Of a stretch of 64,000 nt of DNA, positions 42,325 through 50,544 are shown piece by piece. The stretch lies in the NCBI GenBank assembly GCA_002331385.1, contig DCYB01000011.1:394873-458872 (forward strand). Reading direction: 5' to 3'. Origin of the DNA: Comamonadaceae bacterium UBA2121 (GTDB lineage Bacteria; Pseudomonadota; Gammaproteobacteria; Burkholderiales; Burkholderiaceae_C). The translations under genes and the position numbers were made by a program. Under the pieces are notes generated by a model, which saw only the letters and a program-made list of their open reading frames with translations, was not told the origin of the DNA and searched no databases. The first letter of the stretch is position 1, and every line of letters starts with the position of its first letter.

Positions 42325-43163
42325 GCGAGCCCAAGAGCGGATTCCCCGTCAGTTTCGAATTTTTCCCGACCAAGACGCCCGAAGGCGCGCAGAAGCTGCG
42401 TGCCGTGCGCGCACAGCTGTATGCGCGCCAACCCGAGTTCTGCTCGGTCACGTACGGCGCGGGCGGCTCGACGCAGGAAGGCACGTTCAACGCGGTCAAG
42501 GAAATCCTGAGCGAGGGCGTGGATGCGGCATCGCATTTCTCGTGCATCGGCGCCACGCGCGACAGCGTGCGCGCGCAGCTCGCCCAACTCAAGGCCATGG
42601 GTGTGCGTCGGCTGGTGGCGTTGCGCGGCGACCTGCCGAGCGGCTATGGCACCGGTGGCGAGTTTCATTTCGCGAGCGATCTGGTGGCGTTCATCCGTGA
42701 GGAAACCGGACGCGACTTTCACATCGAAGTCGCCGCGTATCCCGAAGTACATCCGCAGGCGCGCTCTGCGGAGGCCGATCTGAAGGCGTACGCGACCAAG
42801 GTGAAAGCCGGCGCGGACTCGGCCATCACGCAGTATTTCTTCAATGCCGATGCGTATTTCCGCTTTGTGGAGGACACGCGCAAGCTGGGAGTGGAGGCGC
42901 CTGTGGTGCCGGGCATCATGCCGATTCTGGGCGCGACGCAGCTGATGCGATTCTCGGATGCGTGCGGTGCAGAAATCCCGCGCTGGATCCGTTTGCGCCT
43001 GCAAGGCTATGGCGATGATGTGGAGAGCATCCGGGCTTTCGGCCTGGATGTCGTCACCGCCATGTGCGAGCAACTGCGCGCGGGCGGAGTGCCGGGCCTG
43101 CACTTCTACACCATGAACCAGAGCACCGCGACACTGGAAATCTGCAAGCGATTGGGCCTTTGA
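42321..43163 (+). CDS. metF: 5,10-methylenetetrahydrofolate reductase
   Basis: 280 residues, usual size for bacterial MetF. SFEFFPTKTPEG at the start carries the catalytic Glu, SVTYGAGGST the flavin-binding loop, LRGDLPSG, and TQYFFNADAYFRF, PGIMPI later. The FAD enzyme makes 5-methyl-THF for methionine synthase, i.e. remethylation of the homocysteine released by AhcY. Overlaps tlyA by ATGA; AAGGAGAGG lies upstream within tlyA. Terminator at 43267. Confidence 0.96.
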   Translation: MSEPKSGFPVSFEFFPTKTPEGAQKLRAVRAQLYARQPEFCSVTYGAGGSTQEGTFNAVKEILSEGVDAASHFSCIGATRDSVRAQLAQLKAMGVRRLVALRGDLPSGYGTGGEFHFASDLVAFIREETGRDFHIEVAAYPEVHPQARSAEADLKAYATKVKAGADSAITQYFFNADAYFRFVEDTRKLGVEAPVVPGIMPILGATQLMRFSDACGAEIPRWIRLRLQGYGDDVESIRAFGLDVVTAMCEQLRAGGVPGLHFYTMNQSTATLEICKRLGL

Positions 43164-43560
43164 TCGAGGGTGCGCGCGCATGGCAGCGTGCGCAGCCCTG
43201 AGAGCAGCGTTCGAAGACATTTGTTTGCCTTCGGCCGCAGAAAACAGCGCATTTTCAAACAAGATACGCACCTTTCCTACAAGGTGCGTTTTGTTTTCTG
43301 GCTGACAATTTTTTGCCTCGATCACGTTTTGCATATTCTGCAAACGTGCGGAAAGAAGCGCCGCAAACGGTAACGCACTGGAATCTGGAAGTTTGGCGGC
43401 TTGCGCTGCTTTTCAGAGGGGCGCCGGGTCAACGCGGAGGCTTGCTGACGATAGTTGGCTGGATTTTCGGAAACGCTCCGAATCAGACCAAGCGCAAAGA
43501 CTCATCGTATCCTCGCCAGTAAAGACTTTCGCACCTTTATCGTGCAAAGGCTCGTGCCGA
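43164..43560. other. Intergenic region between metF and rlpA
   Basis: 397 bp with no convincing gene. It holds the metF terminator (43267-43297) and the leader of rlpA. A frame is open upstream of the rlpA ATG from 43393, but it lacks a signal peptide and is not favoured. Confidence 0.5.
43267..43297 (+). terminator. Terminator after metF
   Basis: 8-bp stem CGCACCTT/AAGGTGCG with loop TCCTAC, followed by TTTTGTTTT. Confidence 0.88.
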
Positions 43561-44532
43561 ATGCGCAGAGCCCGTAACAATAAACATCTTTTGCCTTCAG
43601 CCGCATCACCATCGTCGCCGTCCCGCCCTACGCGCCTGTCTCGCGCAGCTGCTGCTTGTTGCCTGTTGATTGCGGCATGGGTATCTGGTTGCGCGCAGCA
43701 CCCGGGACCGGTACCGGACACATCGACGGCATTGCGTTCCAAACCAACGCTGTCAGGCGGGCTGGACCCGACGCAATCGTCCACGCCTTCGCTGGTGGCG
43801 CCCGACAAAGAGCACAGCGCTGCGTCCAGTGATCCTGCACTGGTCCTCAGGTCTCCACGGCGCATGCCCACCACGACCGAACCGCCTGCAGCGGTGGTGG
43901 TGAACAAGAGCGCGGTGACGTCGTATGACTTGACCGAGCCTTCTGTGTCGGACGACGATGGCTTGGATGACGACGACGAAGAAGATGAAGAGTTTCTCGG
44001 CACACTCGTCGGCACGGGCATGGCGTCGTGGTACGGCGGAAAATTCCATGGACGCCCCACCGCCAGCGGGGAGCGCTTCAACCGCATGGAACTCACGGCG
44101 GCGCACAAGTCGCTGCCGTTCGGCACGCGCGTATGCGTACGCAATGTGTCCACGGGCAAGACGGTGTTGGTGCGTATCAACGACCGAGGCCCGTTTGCGC
44201 CGGGGCGTGTGATCGATCTGAGTCAGGCAGCCGCGCAGGAACTGGGCATTCAGGGGCTCGGAATCAAGCCCGTGGAGCTCTACAAAATGCACGGCAAGGA
44301 CGACACCTGCCCGGATGAGTTGTTGACCGCAGGATCGCGGTTGGACGACACCGACGGTGGGGGCGAGGCGAATGGCACGGGCAAGCGCAAGGTGCTTCCT
44401 GCCAATGCCGTGACGCCTGCGGCACTTCGCTCTGCCAGGGACGCCGCGAGCAAGCGCAATGCACGCCAGTCGGCGTCCAGCGAAAGCCACCCCTCGCGCA
44501 AGGCGCGGCCCGCGAAATCGCCCAAGCGTTGA
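43561..44532 (+). CDS. rlpA: RlpA-type septal lytic transglycosylase (lipoprotein)
   Basis: 323 residues. A basic N-terminus, hydrophobic helix and lipobox WVSGC place lipidation at about Cys41. A low-complexity Pro/Ser/Thr linker with a run of acidic residues (DDDGLDDDDEEDEEF) follows. The double-psi beta-barrel (about 155-240) contains GMASWYGGKFHGRPTASGE, the catalytic Asp in INDRGPF and GRVIDLSQAAA. RlpA cleaves denuded glycan strands at the septum from the outer membrane. No C-terminal SPOR domain is present; the tail is basic. ATG 43561 begins the signal peptide. Convergent with rlmJ, 9 bp apart. Confidence 0.9.
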   Translation: MRRARNNKHLLPSAASPSSPSRPTRLSRAAAACCLLIAAWVSGCAQHPGPVPDTSTALRSKPTLSGGLDPTQSSTPSLVAPDKEHSAASSDPALVLRSPRRMPTTTEPPAAVVVNKSAVTSYDLTEPSVSDDDGLDDDDEEDEEFLGTLVGTGMASWYGGKFHGRPTASGERFNRMELTAAHKSLPFGTRVCVRNVSTGKTVLVRINDRGPFAPGRVIDLSQAAAQELGIQGLGIKPVELYKMHGKDDTCPDELLTAGSRLDDTDGGGEANGTGKRKVLPANAVTPAALRSARDAASKRNARQSASSESHPSRKARPAKSPKR

Positions 44533-44541
44533 CGAGTCAGG

Positions 44542-45426
44542 TCAGGCGCCGCCGCCCGATTCGAGTGCGTGTGCGGCGTGGCGATCCTGTGCCAGCAGTT
44601 CTGCCATCTGGGGCAGCGACTTCTGCATCGCGGCCTTGAGCGTGAAGGGCGGGTTGATCACAAACATGCCGCTGGCAGGCAAGCCGGGACGCTGACCGCC
44701 TGCCGCCGCGCTGGCCACCTTGCGGGACTTCACGGTCAGGCTCGCATGCAGCCAGGGCTTGCCAGCCTTGAGGGCAATCGCTTTGAGGCGGCGCGGCATG
44801 TCGTGCGCCTCGGGGCGCGGAATGATCGGATACCAGAATGCATAGACGCCGGTGGGAAAACGCTTCATCGCGTCCGTCGCCATTTCCAGCACGCGGCCGT
44901 AATCGGACTTCAGCTCGTAGCTCGGGTCGCACAGCAGCAGGGCGCGTTTGGAGGGCGGCGGCAAGAATTTCTTGACCCCTTCGAATCCATCCTCTTGCAG
45001 CACGGCAATCTGGCGGCCCGCGTCGAGCTGGGCGATGTTGGCCTTGAGTGTGCGCGTGTCGGTGGGATGCAGCTCGAACAGCTTGAGCCGGTCCTGCTCG
45101 CGCAGCAGATGCTGGGTGATGAAGGGCGAGCCGGGATATACCTTGTGCGACCCGGGGTTGTTGTAGGTGCGCACCAGATCCAGATAGTCTTGCAACGCGG
45201 GCGTGAGTTCCTTGGCGTCGATCAACCGCTTGATCCCGTCTTCGGCTTCACCGCTGGTGTCGGCAAACTCGCTGTCCAGACGATAAAGGCCCGCGCCAGC
45301 ATGGGTGTCCAGCACCGTGAGTGCCACCTCCTTTTGCGTGAGATGCTTCAGGATGGCAATGAGCACCGTGTGCTTGAGCACATCGGCATGGTTGCCTGCG
45401 TGGAATGCGTGTCGATAACTGAACAT
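44542..45426 (-). CDS. rlmJ: 23S rRNA (adenine2030-N6)-methyltransferase
   Basis: 294 residues. MFSYRHAFHAGNHADVLKH is the RlmJ-specific start, VLDTHAGAGLY the SAM motif I, and CDPSYELKSDY the catalytic D-P-x-Y motif (Ser in the third place, as is usual for RlmJ). It methylates A2030 of 23S rRNA. Alone on its strand; divergent from the kinase gene with a 239-bp promoter region between. Confidence 0.95.
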   Translation of the reverse strand: MFSYRHAFHAGNHADVLKHTVLIAILKHLTQKEVALTVLDTHAGAGLYRLDSEFADTSGEAEDGIKRLIDAKELTPALQDYLDLVRTYNNPGSHKVYPGSPFITQHLLREQDRLKLFELHPTDTRTLKANIAQLDAGRQIAVLQEDGFEGVKKFLPPPSKRALLLCDPSYELKSDYGRVLEMATDAMKRFPTGVYAFWYPIIPRPEAHDMPRRLKAIALKAGKPWLHASLTVKSRKVASAAAGGQRPGLPASGMFVINPPFTLKAAMQKSLPQMAELLAQDRHAAHALESGGGA

Positions 45427-45561
45427 CGCGGAAGTTTACGTCCGGTCAATCGTCAGACCGGATATATGCGCAAAAAACACACGATTCCTGTCTTGGGACA
45501 GACGTTCGTTGCAAAATGTGAGATTCTCTGCGCGGTATATGGTTTAGTTCGGATGCGACAA

Positions 45562-45632
45562 TTGACACTTTCTGTAAATTAACACTTACTCTGTTGTTGG
45601 CTTCCGGTTGACGCTTTCGTGAAACATTACAC
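45562..45632. repeat. Pair of TTGAC-CTTTC direct repeats upstream of the kinase gene
   Basis: TTGACACTTTC...AACAC (45562-45585) and TTGACGCTTTC...TACAC (45608-45632), 46 bp apart, identical at about 19 of 24 aligned positions with one gap. Each begins with a -35-like hexamer. They may be two promoters or two sites for one regulator. They lie between rlmJ and the kinase gene. Confidence 0.45.
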
Positions 45633-45665
45633 GATGGATTGACGTACCGCAGTTCCTGATTCCTT

Positions 45666-47618
45666 ATGTCCGATATTCCCGGTTTTCGCACTTACAGCAA
45701 CATCCACCACATGGATGCTTTGCCCGTGGGCGCACGACTGGGGGAGTTCGAAATCGTGGCATTGCTCGGAGTTGGCGGTTTCGGCATGGTCTATCAGGCG
45801 TTTGACCATTCCCTGCTGCGGTTTGTCGCAATCAAGGAATATATGCCTGCTGCGCTCGCAGGGCGGGCCCAGGGGCGCTCGGTGTGGGTGCGTTCGCAGT
45901 CGGATGAGTCGTCGTTCAAGGTCGGCTTGTCCTCGTTCGTGGAAGAGGCGCGCCTGCTGGCGCAGTTCGATCACCCGTCGCTGGTGAAGGTGTTCCGCTT
46001 CTGGGAAGACAATCACACCGCGTACATGGTCATGCCGCTGTATACCGGCATGACGCTCAAGCAGGCGCGCACGCACATGCGCACACCGCCATCGGAAGAG
46101 TGGCTGCGCAAGGTGATCTGGTCGGTGTGCGGCGCATTGCAGGTGCTGCACGAAGGCAAGACCTTGCACCGCGATATTTCGCCGGACAACATCTTCTTGC
46201 AGGACGTGGGGCCGCCGGTGCTGCTCGATCTGGGCGCGGCGCGCTACGCCATCAGCGAGAGCGACCGCAGGCACACGGCGGTGCTGAAGGTGAACTATGC
46301 GCCGATCGAGCAATACGCCGACAGTGACAGTGAACTCAAGCCTGGGCCGTGGAGCGATATTTATTCACTGGCTGCGGTGGTGTATGGCTGTGTCTGTAAT
46401 GACGTGCCCTTGCCGTCCACACTGCGCTCCATTCGCGATCGCATGGTGTCCTTTCGCCGCGTGGCGCGCACGGTGCGCAAGCAATTTGGCGTGGAATACT
46501 CGCAGCCGATGGTGGACACCATTAGTAAGGCGCTGTCGCTGCAACCCAGGGATCGCCACTGGAGCACCGAGGCGTTCCTCGAGCATTTGGAGATGACGGA
46601 CGCTCCAGCTCCATTGGAGCGTTTCGATTTCCGCGCGGAACTGGGCGATATCTGGATGGAAACGCCGGATCAGAACCCAGTGGGCGACGCAGGTCTTGAA
46701 GAGTCCGGCATGTCAGCTCCCGTGGAGACGGCCCCGGCGTCATTGTCGGTTCCCGATCTGCCACTCACCGTGACGCATTCGGCATCCCCGTCAGCGGCGG
46801 TCGCCGCGCCAGCGCCGCTTGGCCGTCAGCATGCAGGCGAGTCCGCTGATTTTCAGGACACGGTCGTTCGCGACCCGGACTTCGATGACTCGCGCATGGA
46901 GTCTTTTGATTCGGTGCTCGCCGTGCCAAAGAAGAGTGCGGCGATCGGCACGAACAAGGCGAAAAAGCGCGCATCTGCAAAAGGCGGCCAATCTGCAGCC
47001 CATGCGCGCAAAGGGCGCTTTCATCACATTCTCTGGGCATCTGGCTTGCTGTTAGTGCTGCTGGCGCTCGGTGCCGTGTGGCAACTGGCTTCGGACGTAG
47101 AAGTGGCTCCGGCGCAGGTGCAGGCGCAAACCCAGGCACCCGCATTTGCGCCTACACCCGACGACGAAATCCTCACCGAACTGGCGGACGACCCCCGCAT
47201 CGCCATGCCCGCATCCGCTGCGAGTGAGGAGGCGCCCGCCGCGATGTTGGCCGCAACCGGTGCGTCGGAAGATGTCGCCCCGGCGGTGCTCCCGGCTTTT
47301 GTCGTCGCCAAAGAGCAAAAGCCCAAGGCGCAACCGCCCGTGCGCAAGCCGGTGGGCGACGCACCGGTCATAGCGGCTTCGGCGGAAACGCCTGCACCGG
47401 TCGCACTGGTGGCCCAGCCCGCGGCGGCGACGACTAAACCTGTAGTGATCCGACGGGCCAGTCCGGAAGAAATCTGCGCCAGTGCCAGCTTTCTGGCGCG
47501 CCCCATGTGCATTCACAACCAATGCCAGAACCCGGGGATGGAGGGGTACCCCAGTTGTATCGACAGCAATCGCAGACGCGAGGAAGAGCGCCGCCAGCGC
47601 CAGATGTACACGCAATGA
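45666..47618 (+). CDS. Transmembrane serine/threonine protein kinase with a C-terminal cysteine tail
   Basis: 650 residues. Kinase domain about 25-305: glycine loop LLGVGGFGMVY, catalytic Lys in VAIKEYM, catalytic loop HRDISPDN (Ser where eukaryotic-like kinases have Lys), and DLG instead of DFG. An Ala/Pro-rich linker with acidic patches covers about 310-450, then one membrane helix (about 455-475) and an outward Ala/Pro-rich stretch. The end has four cysteines, 604, 615, 620 and 631, spaced C-x10-C-x4-C-x10-C, then a basic/Glu-rich tail. The kinase faces the cytosol and the cysteine part should be periplasmic. Substrate unknown. Start ATG 45666 has no clear Shine-Dalgarno. Confidence 0.88.
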   Translation: MSDIPGFRTYSNIHHMDALPVGARLGEFEIVALLGVGGFGMVYQAFDHSLLRFVAIKEYMPAALAGRAQGRSVWVRSQSDESSFKVGLSSFVEEARLLAQFDHPSLVKVFRFWEDNHTAYMVMPLYTGMTLKQARTHMRTPPSEEWLRKVIWSVCGALQVLHEGKTLHRDISPDNIFLQDVGPPVLLDLGAARYAISESDRRHTAVLKVNYAPIEQYADSDSELKPGPWSDIYSLAAVVYGCVCNDVPLPSTLRSIRDRMVSFRRVARTVRKQFGVEYSQPMVDTISKALSLQPRDRHWSTEAFLEHLEMTDAPAPLERFDFRAELGDIWMETPDQNPVGDAGLEESGMSAPVETAPASLSVPDLPLTVTHSASPSAAVAAPAPLGRQHAGESADFQDTVVRDPDFDDSRMESFDSVLAVPKKSAAIGTNKAKKRASAKGGQSAAHARKGRFHHILWASGLLLVLLALGAVWQLASDVEVAPAQVQAQTQAPAFAPTPDDEILTELADDPRIAMPASAASEEAPAAMLAATGASEDVAPAVLPAFVVAKEQKPKAQPPVRKPVGDAPVIAASAETPAPVALVAQPAAATTKPVVIRRASPEEICASASFLARPMCIHNQCQNPGMEGYPSCIDSNRRREEERRQRQMYTQ

Positions 47619-47633
47619 CACTTTGGCGCGCAC

Positions 47634-47663
47634 TTGCGCGGCGAGTCCAAAAGTTTGTATAAT
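47634..47663 (+). promoter_or_regulatory. rplM-rpsI promoter
   Basis: -35 TTGCGC (47634-47639), 18-bp spacer, perfect -10 TATAAT (47658-47663). Transcription would start near 47670, leaving a leader of about 150 nt before rplM, long enough for autoregulation by L13, though I cannot show a known leader fold. Confidence 0.75.
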
Positions 47664-47819
47664 TTCGCGTTTTGCAGCGATTTATTGGTCCCGCGGCAAA
47701 TAGCCGGTTGTCGATTCCTACGGATCGAGAGCCGCAAAACCCCACCTAAGAGGCTTCCACCAGAGTTGCACCGACCGTGGAAAAGGACCGCCAAACCATC
47801 TCATTGAATAGAGAAACTC

Positions 47820-48248
47820 ATGACTACTTTCAGCGCAAAGCCCGCTGAGGTCGTGCACGAGTGGTTTGTGATTGACGCCACCGATAAGGTGCTCGGACGG
47901 GTAGCCAGCGAAGTTGCCCTCCGTCTGCGCGGCAAGCACAAAGCCATTTACACACCTCACGTTGATACCGGCGACTACATCGTCATCATCAACGCATCCA
48001 AGCTCAAGGTTACCGGCACCAAGTCGCTCGACAAGGTGTACTACCGTCACTCGGGCTATCCCGGCGGCATCACTGCCACCAACTTCCGTGACCTGCAAGC
48101 CAAGCATCCTGGCCGCGCACTCGAGAAGGCCGTCAAGGGCATGCTGCCCAAGGGTCCTCTGGGCTACGCCATGATCAAGAAGCTCAAGGTGTATGGCGGC
48201 GACGAGCATCCGCACACCGCTCAGCAGCCCAAAGTGCTGGATATCTAA
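47820..48248 (+). CDS. rplM: 50S ribosomal protein L13
   Basis: 142 residues, the exact family length. EWFVIDATDKVLGRVASEVA near the start, KVYYRHSGYPGG and AVKGMLPKGPLGYAM are L13 signatures. Early-assembling 23S rRNA-binding protein of the large subunit. Forms the standard rplM-rpsI pair, 10 bp apart. Confidence 0.98.
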   Translation: MTTFSAKPAEVVHEWFVIDATDKVLGRVASEVALRLRGKHKAIYTPHVDTGDYIVIINASKLKVTGTKSLDKVYYRHSGYPGGITATNFRDLQAKHPGRALEKAVKGMLPKGPLGYAMIKKLKVYGGDEHPHTAQQPKVLDI

Positions 48249-48258
48249 GGAGCCCTGA

Positions 48259-48651
48259 ATGATTGGTGAATGGAACAATGGCACCGGCCGTCGCAAGTCC
48301 AGCGTCGCCCGCGTGTTTCTGAAGAAGGGTTCCGGCAAGATCACTGTGAATGGCAAAGACATTCAGCAGTTCTTCGGCCGTCAGACCTCCATCATGATCG
48401 CTAAGCAACCGCTGGCGCTCACCGACAACCTGGAATCGTTCGACATTCAAGTCAACGTGCACGGTGGCGGTGAATCCGGCCAAGCTGGCGCAACCCGCCA
48501 CGGCATTACCCGTGCTCTGATCGACTACGATGCAAATCTGAAGCCGGTTCTGAGCCAGGCAGGCTTCGTGACCCGTGACGCTCGTGAAGTCGAGCGTAAG
48601 AAGGTCGGTCTGCACTCTGCCCGTCGCGCAAAGCAGTTCTCCAAGCGTTAA
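48259..48651 (+). CDS. rpsI: 30S ribosomal protein S9
   Basis: 130 residues. NGTGRRKSSVARVFLKKGSG at the start, GGGESGQAGATRHGITRAL in the middle and the invariant C-terminal FSKR whose Arg reaches the P-site tRNA. Follows rplM with AAGGAG upstream. Confidence 0.98.
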   Translation: MIGEWNNGTGRRKSSVARVFLKKGSGKITVNGKDIQQFFGRQTSIMIAKQPLALTDNLESFDIQVNVHGGGESGQAGATRHGITRALIDYDANLKPVLSQAGFVTRDAREVERKKVGLHSARRAKQFSKR

Positions 48652-48675
48652 TCGCTGGCGATACTGTCCACAAAG

Positions 48676-48697
48676 AACCGCCTTCGGGCGGTTTTTT
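48676..48697 (+). terminator. Terminator of rplM-rpsI
   Basis: 7-bp stem AACCGCC/GGCGGTT with a TTCG tetraloop and a T-run. Confidence 0.92.
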
Positions 48698-48893
48698 GTT
48701 GGGCGGGCCTCAGGCTGGCACTTGTCGTGCGCCGCACGGCCCTCATCTATGGCTTGGGTGAGCGGGCGTGCTGGTTCTCAATGCCCACACCGCGTTTACC
48801 GTCAAAACATGCATCAGACGACGTCTGCGGGTGCATTGCAGTAGCATACGAAATATCCATCTCCCGAGGGGAGAACAACAGGAGCGAATCCCC

Positions 48894-49259
48894 ATGAGCG
48901 CAGTTGCAGAAAACACGACCACAGACATGCCCGAACCCATCGTCTTTACCGACAGCGCTGCTGCCAAGGTGGCCGATCTGATCGCGGAAGAGGGCAACCC
49001 GGACCTGAAGCTGCGCGTGTTCGTGCAGGGCGGCGGCTGCTCGGGCTTCCAGTACGGTTTCACGTTCGATGAAATCACCAACGAAGACGACACCACGATG
49101 ACCAAGAATGGCGTATCGCTGCTGATCGATGCCATGAGCTACCAGTACCTGCTGGGTGCCGAGATCGATTACAAGGAAGACTTGCAAGGCGCGCAATTCG
49201 TGATCAAGAACCCGAATGCGACGACCACCTGCGGTTGCGGTTCGAGCTTCTCGGTCTGA
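48894..49259 (+). CDS. erpA: Iron-sulfur cluster insertion protein
   Basis: 121 residues of the A-type carrier family. Cys ligands occur in GGGCSGFQYG and TTCGCGSSF. The start MSAVAENTTTDMPEPIVFTD and the absence of IscA-specific features favour ErpA. It delivers [4Fe-4S] clusters to target proteins. ATG 48894 follows AGGAGCGAATCCCC; a short hairpin CTCCCGAGGGGAG lies at 48861-48873 upstream. Convergent with anmK. Confidence 0.93.
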   Translation: MSAVAENTTTDMPEPIVFTDSAAAKVADLIAEEGNPDLKLRVFVQGGGCSGFQYGFTFDEITNEDDTTMTKNGVSLLIDAMSYQYLLGAEIDYKEDLQGAQFVIKNPNATTTCGCGSSFSV

Positions 49260-49285
49260 TCCCGGCGCCACAACGCCAACGCAAA

Positions 49286-49307
49286 AAAGCCGCCGCAAGG
49301 CGGCTTT
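49286..49307. terminator. Bidirectional terminator between erpA and anmK
   Basis: 9-bp stem AAAGCCGCC/GGCGGCTTT with a GCAA loop, A-rich on one side and T-rich on the other. Confidence 0.88.
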
Positions 49308-49333
49308 GCCGTTTCTGGCGGAGGAACGTGGTC

Positions 49334-50470
49334 TTAAGCGGGGTAAATGGCGCCCAGCACACGCGCACCGCGCGCGCCGGTGACGGCGGGCAGATTGCCT
49401 GGCAGACCCAGCACGCATTGACGCGCGAGCCAGGCAAAGGCGGCCGCTTCCACTTGCTGCGGATCGATGCCGCGCTGCTGCGACGGGAGCACCTGCATGC
49501 TGGGCAAGAGCGCCTGCAGGCGCTGCATCAGATGCTGGTTGAGTGCACCCCCGCCGCACACGATCAACTCGCTGGCGGAGGGTAAATTGCGCTGGAGATC
49601 ATTGGCGCAGGCAATGGCGGTCAGCTCGGCCAGCGTGGCTTGGACGTCGTGTGGGGCAAGCGCGGCATGCTGCGCCAGCGCGTTGTGCAGCCAGTCAGGA
49701 TTGAACAAGTCGCGTCCGGTGCTTTTCGGCGGTAGCTGTGAGAAGAGGGCTTCGCCAAGCAGGGTCTCCAGCAGTGGCTGGTGCACATGGCCTTGTGCGG
49801 CCCATTGACCATGTGCGTCGAACCACTGGCCTGTGTGCCGATGGCACCAGTAGTCCATCAGCGCATTCGCCGGGCCGCAGTCGAAGCCTGTTGCGCTGCC
49901 GTCCGCGCGCAACAGGCTGAGGTTGGACATGCCGCCCAGATTCAGCACCGCCACGTTCTGGCCGGCCTTGCCAAAAACACCCAGATGGAATGCGGGCACG
50001 AGCGGTGCGCCTTGTCCGCCTGCAGCCACATCGCGCGAGCGCAGATCGGCGACGACGGTGATTCCCGTGCGCTCGGCGAGCAGGGCGGGCTGGTTCAATT
50101 GCAGCGTGTAGCCGACGCCGTCGAACTCGCGCGGGCGATGCCGCACCGTCTGACCATGCGCGCCCATGGCGATGATCTGGCTGGCAGCGACTCTGGTGTT
50201 TTTGAGCAAGGTGTGAACGACGTCGGCGTAGATCCCCACCAGCGCATTCGCGGCCAGTGCGGCGCGATGCAACTCGTCGGAGCCGGAGGTGTTCAGCGCC
50301 AGCAGTTCGGAGCGCAATCCATTGGGAAACGGGCTGCTGGCGTGACCCAGAAGCTGCGGCGCACCAGTGCGGGAAAACGAGGCGAGGACGCCATCCACGC
50401 CGTCAAGCGACGTGCCGGACATCAGGCCGATGTAGAGGCCGTCCTGGGCGTGCTCATGCAAAGTCGCCAT
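49334..50470 (-). CDS. anmK: Anhydro-N-acetylmuramic acid kinase
   Basis: 378 residues. GLYIGLMSGTSLDGVDG at the N-terminus is the ATP-binding motif, GAHGQTVRHRP and GFDCGPANALMDYW the sugar-binding and catalytic region. It phosphorylates and opens 1,6-anhydro-MurNAc from peptidoglycan turnover, leading back to GlcNAc-6-P. The M23 peptidase gene lies 74 bp upstream on the same strand. Fits the wider UDP-GlcNAc theme with glmU and glmS nearby. Confidence 0.96.
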   Translation of the reverse strand: MATLHEHAQDGLYIGLMSGTSLDGVDGVLASFSRTGAPQLLGHASSPFPNGLRSELLALNTSGSDELHRAALAANALVGIYADVVHTLLKNTRVAASQIIAMGAHGQTVRHRPREFDGVGYTLQLNQPALLAERTGITVVADLRSRDVAAGGQGAPLVPAFHLGVFGKAGQNVAVLNLGGMSNLSLLRADGSATGFDCGPANALMDYWCHRHTGQWFDAHGQWAAQGHVHQPLLETLLGEALFSQLPPKSTGRDLFNPDWLHNALAQHAALAPHDVQATLAELTAIACANDLQRNLPSASELIVCGGGALNQHLMQRLQALLPSMQVLPSQQRGIDPQQVEAAAFAWLARQCVLGLPGNLPAVTGARGARVLGAIYPA

Positions 50471-50544
50471 GCGAGGAGATGGAAATGGGGCGAAGACGGG
50501 GCGCGATCAGGAGCGTGCTGGGCAGCCCCTGATGCGCAAAGGGA

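Noticed and set aside
43393..43560. Upstream extension of rlpA
   Set aside because: Starting at 43561 gives a proper lipoprotein signal. The extension would put 56 polar residues before it.
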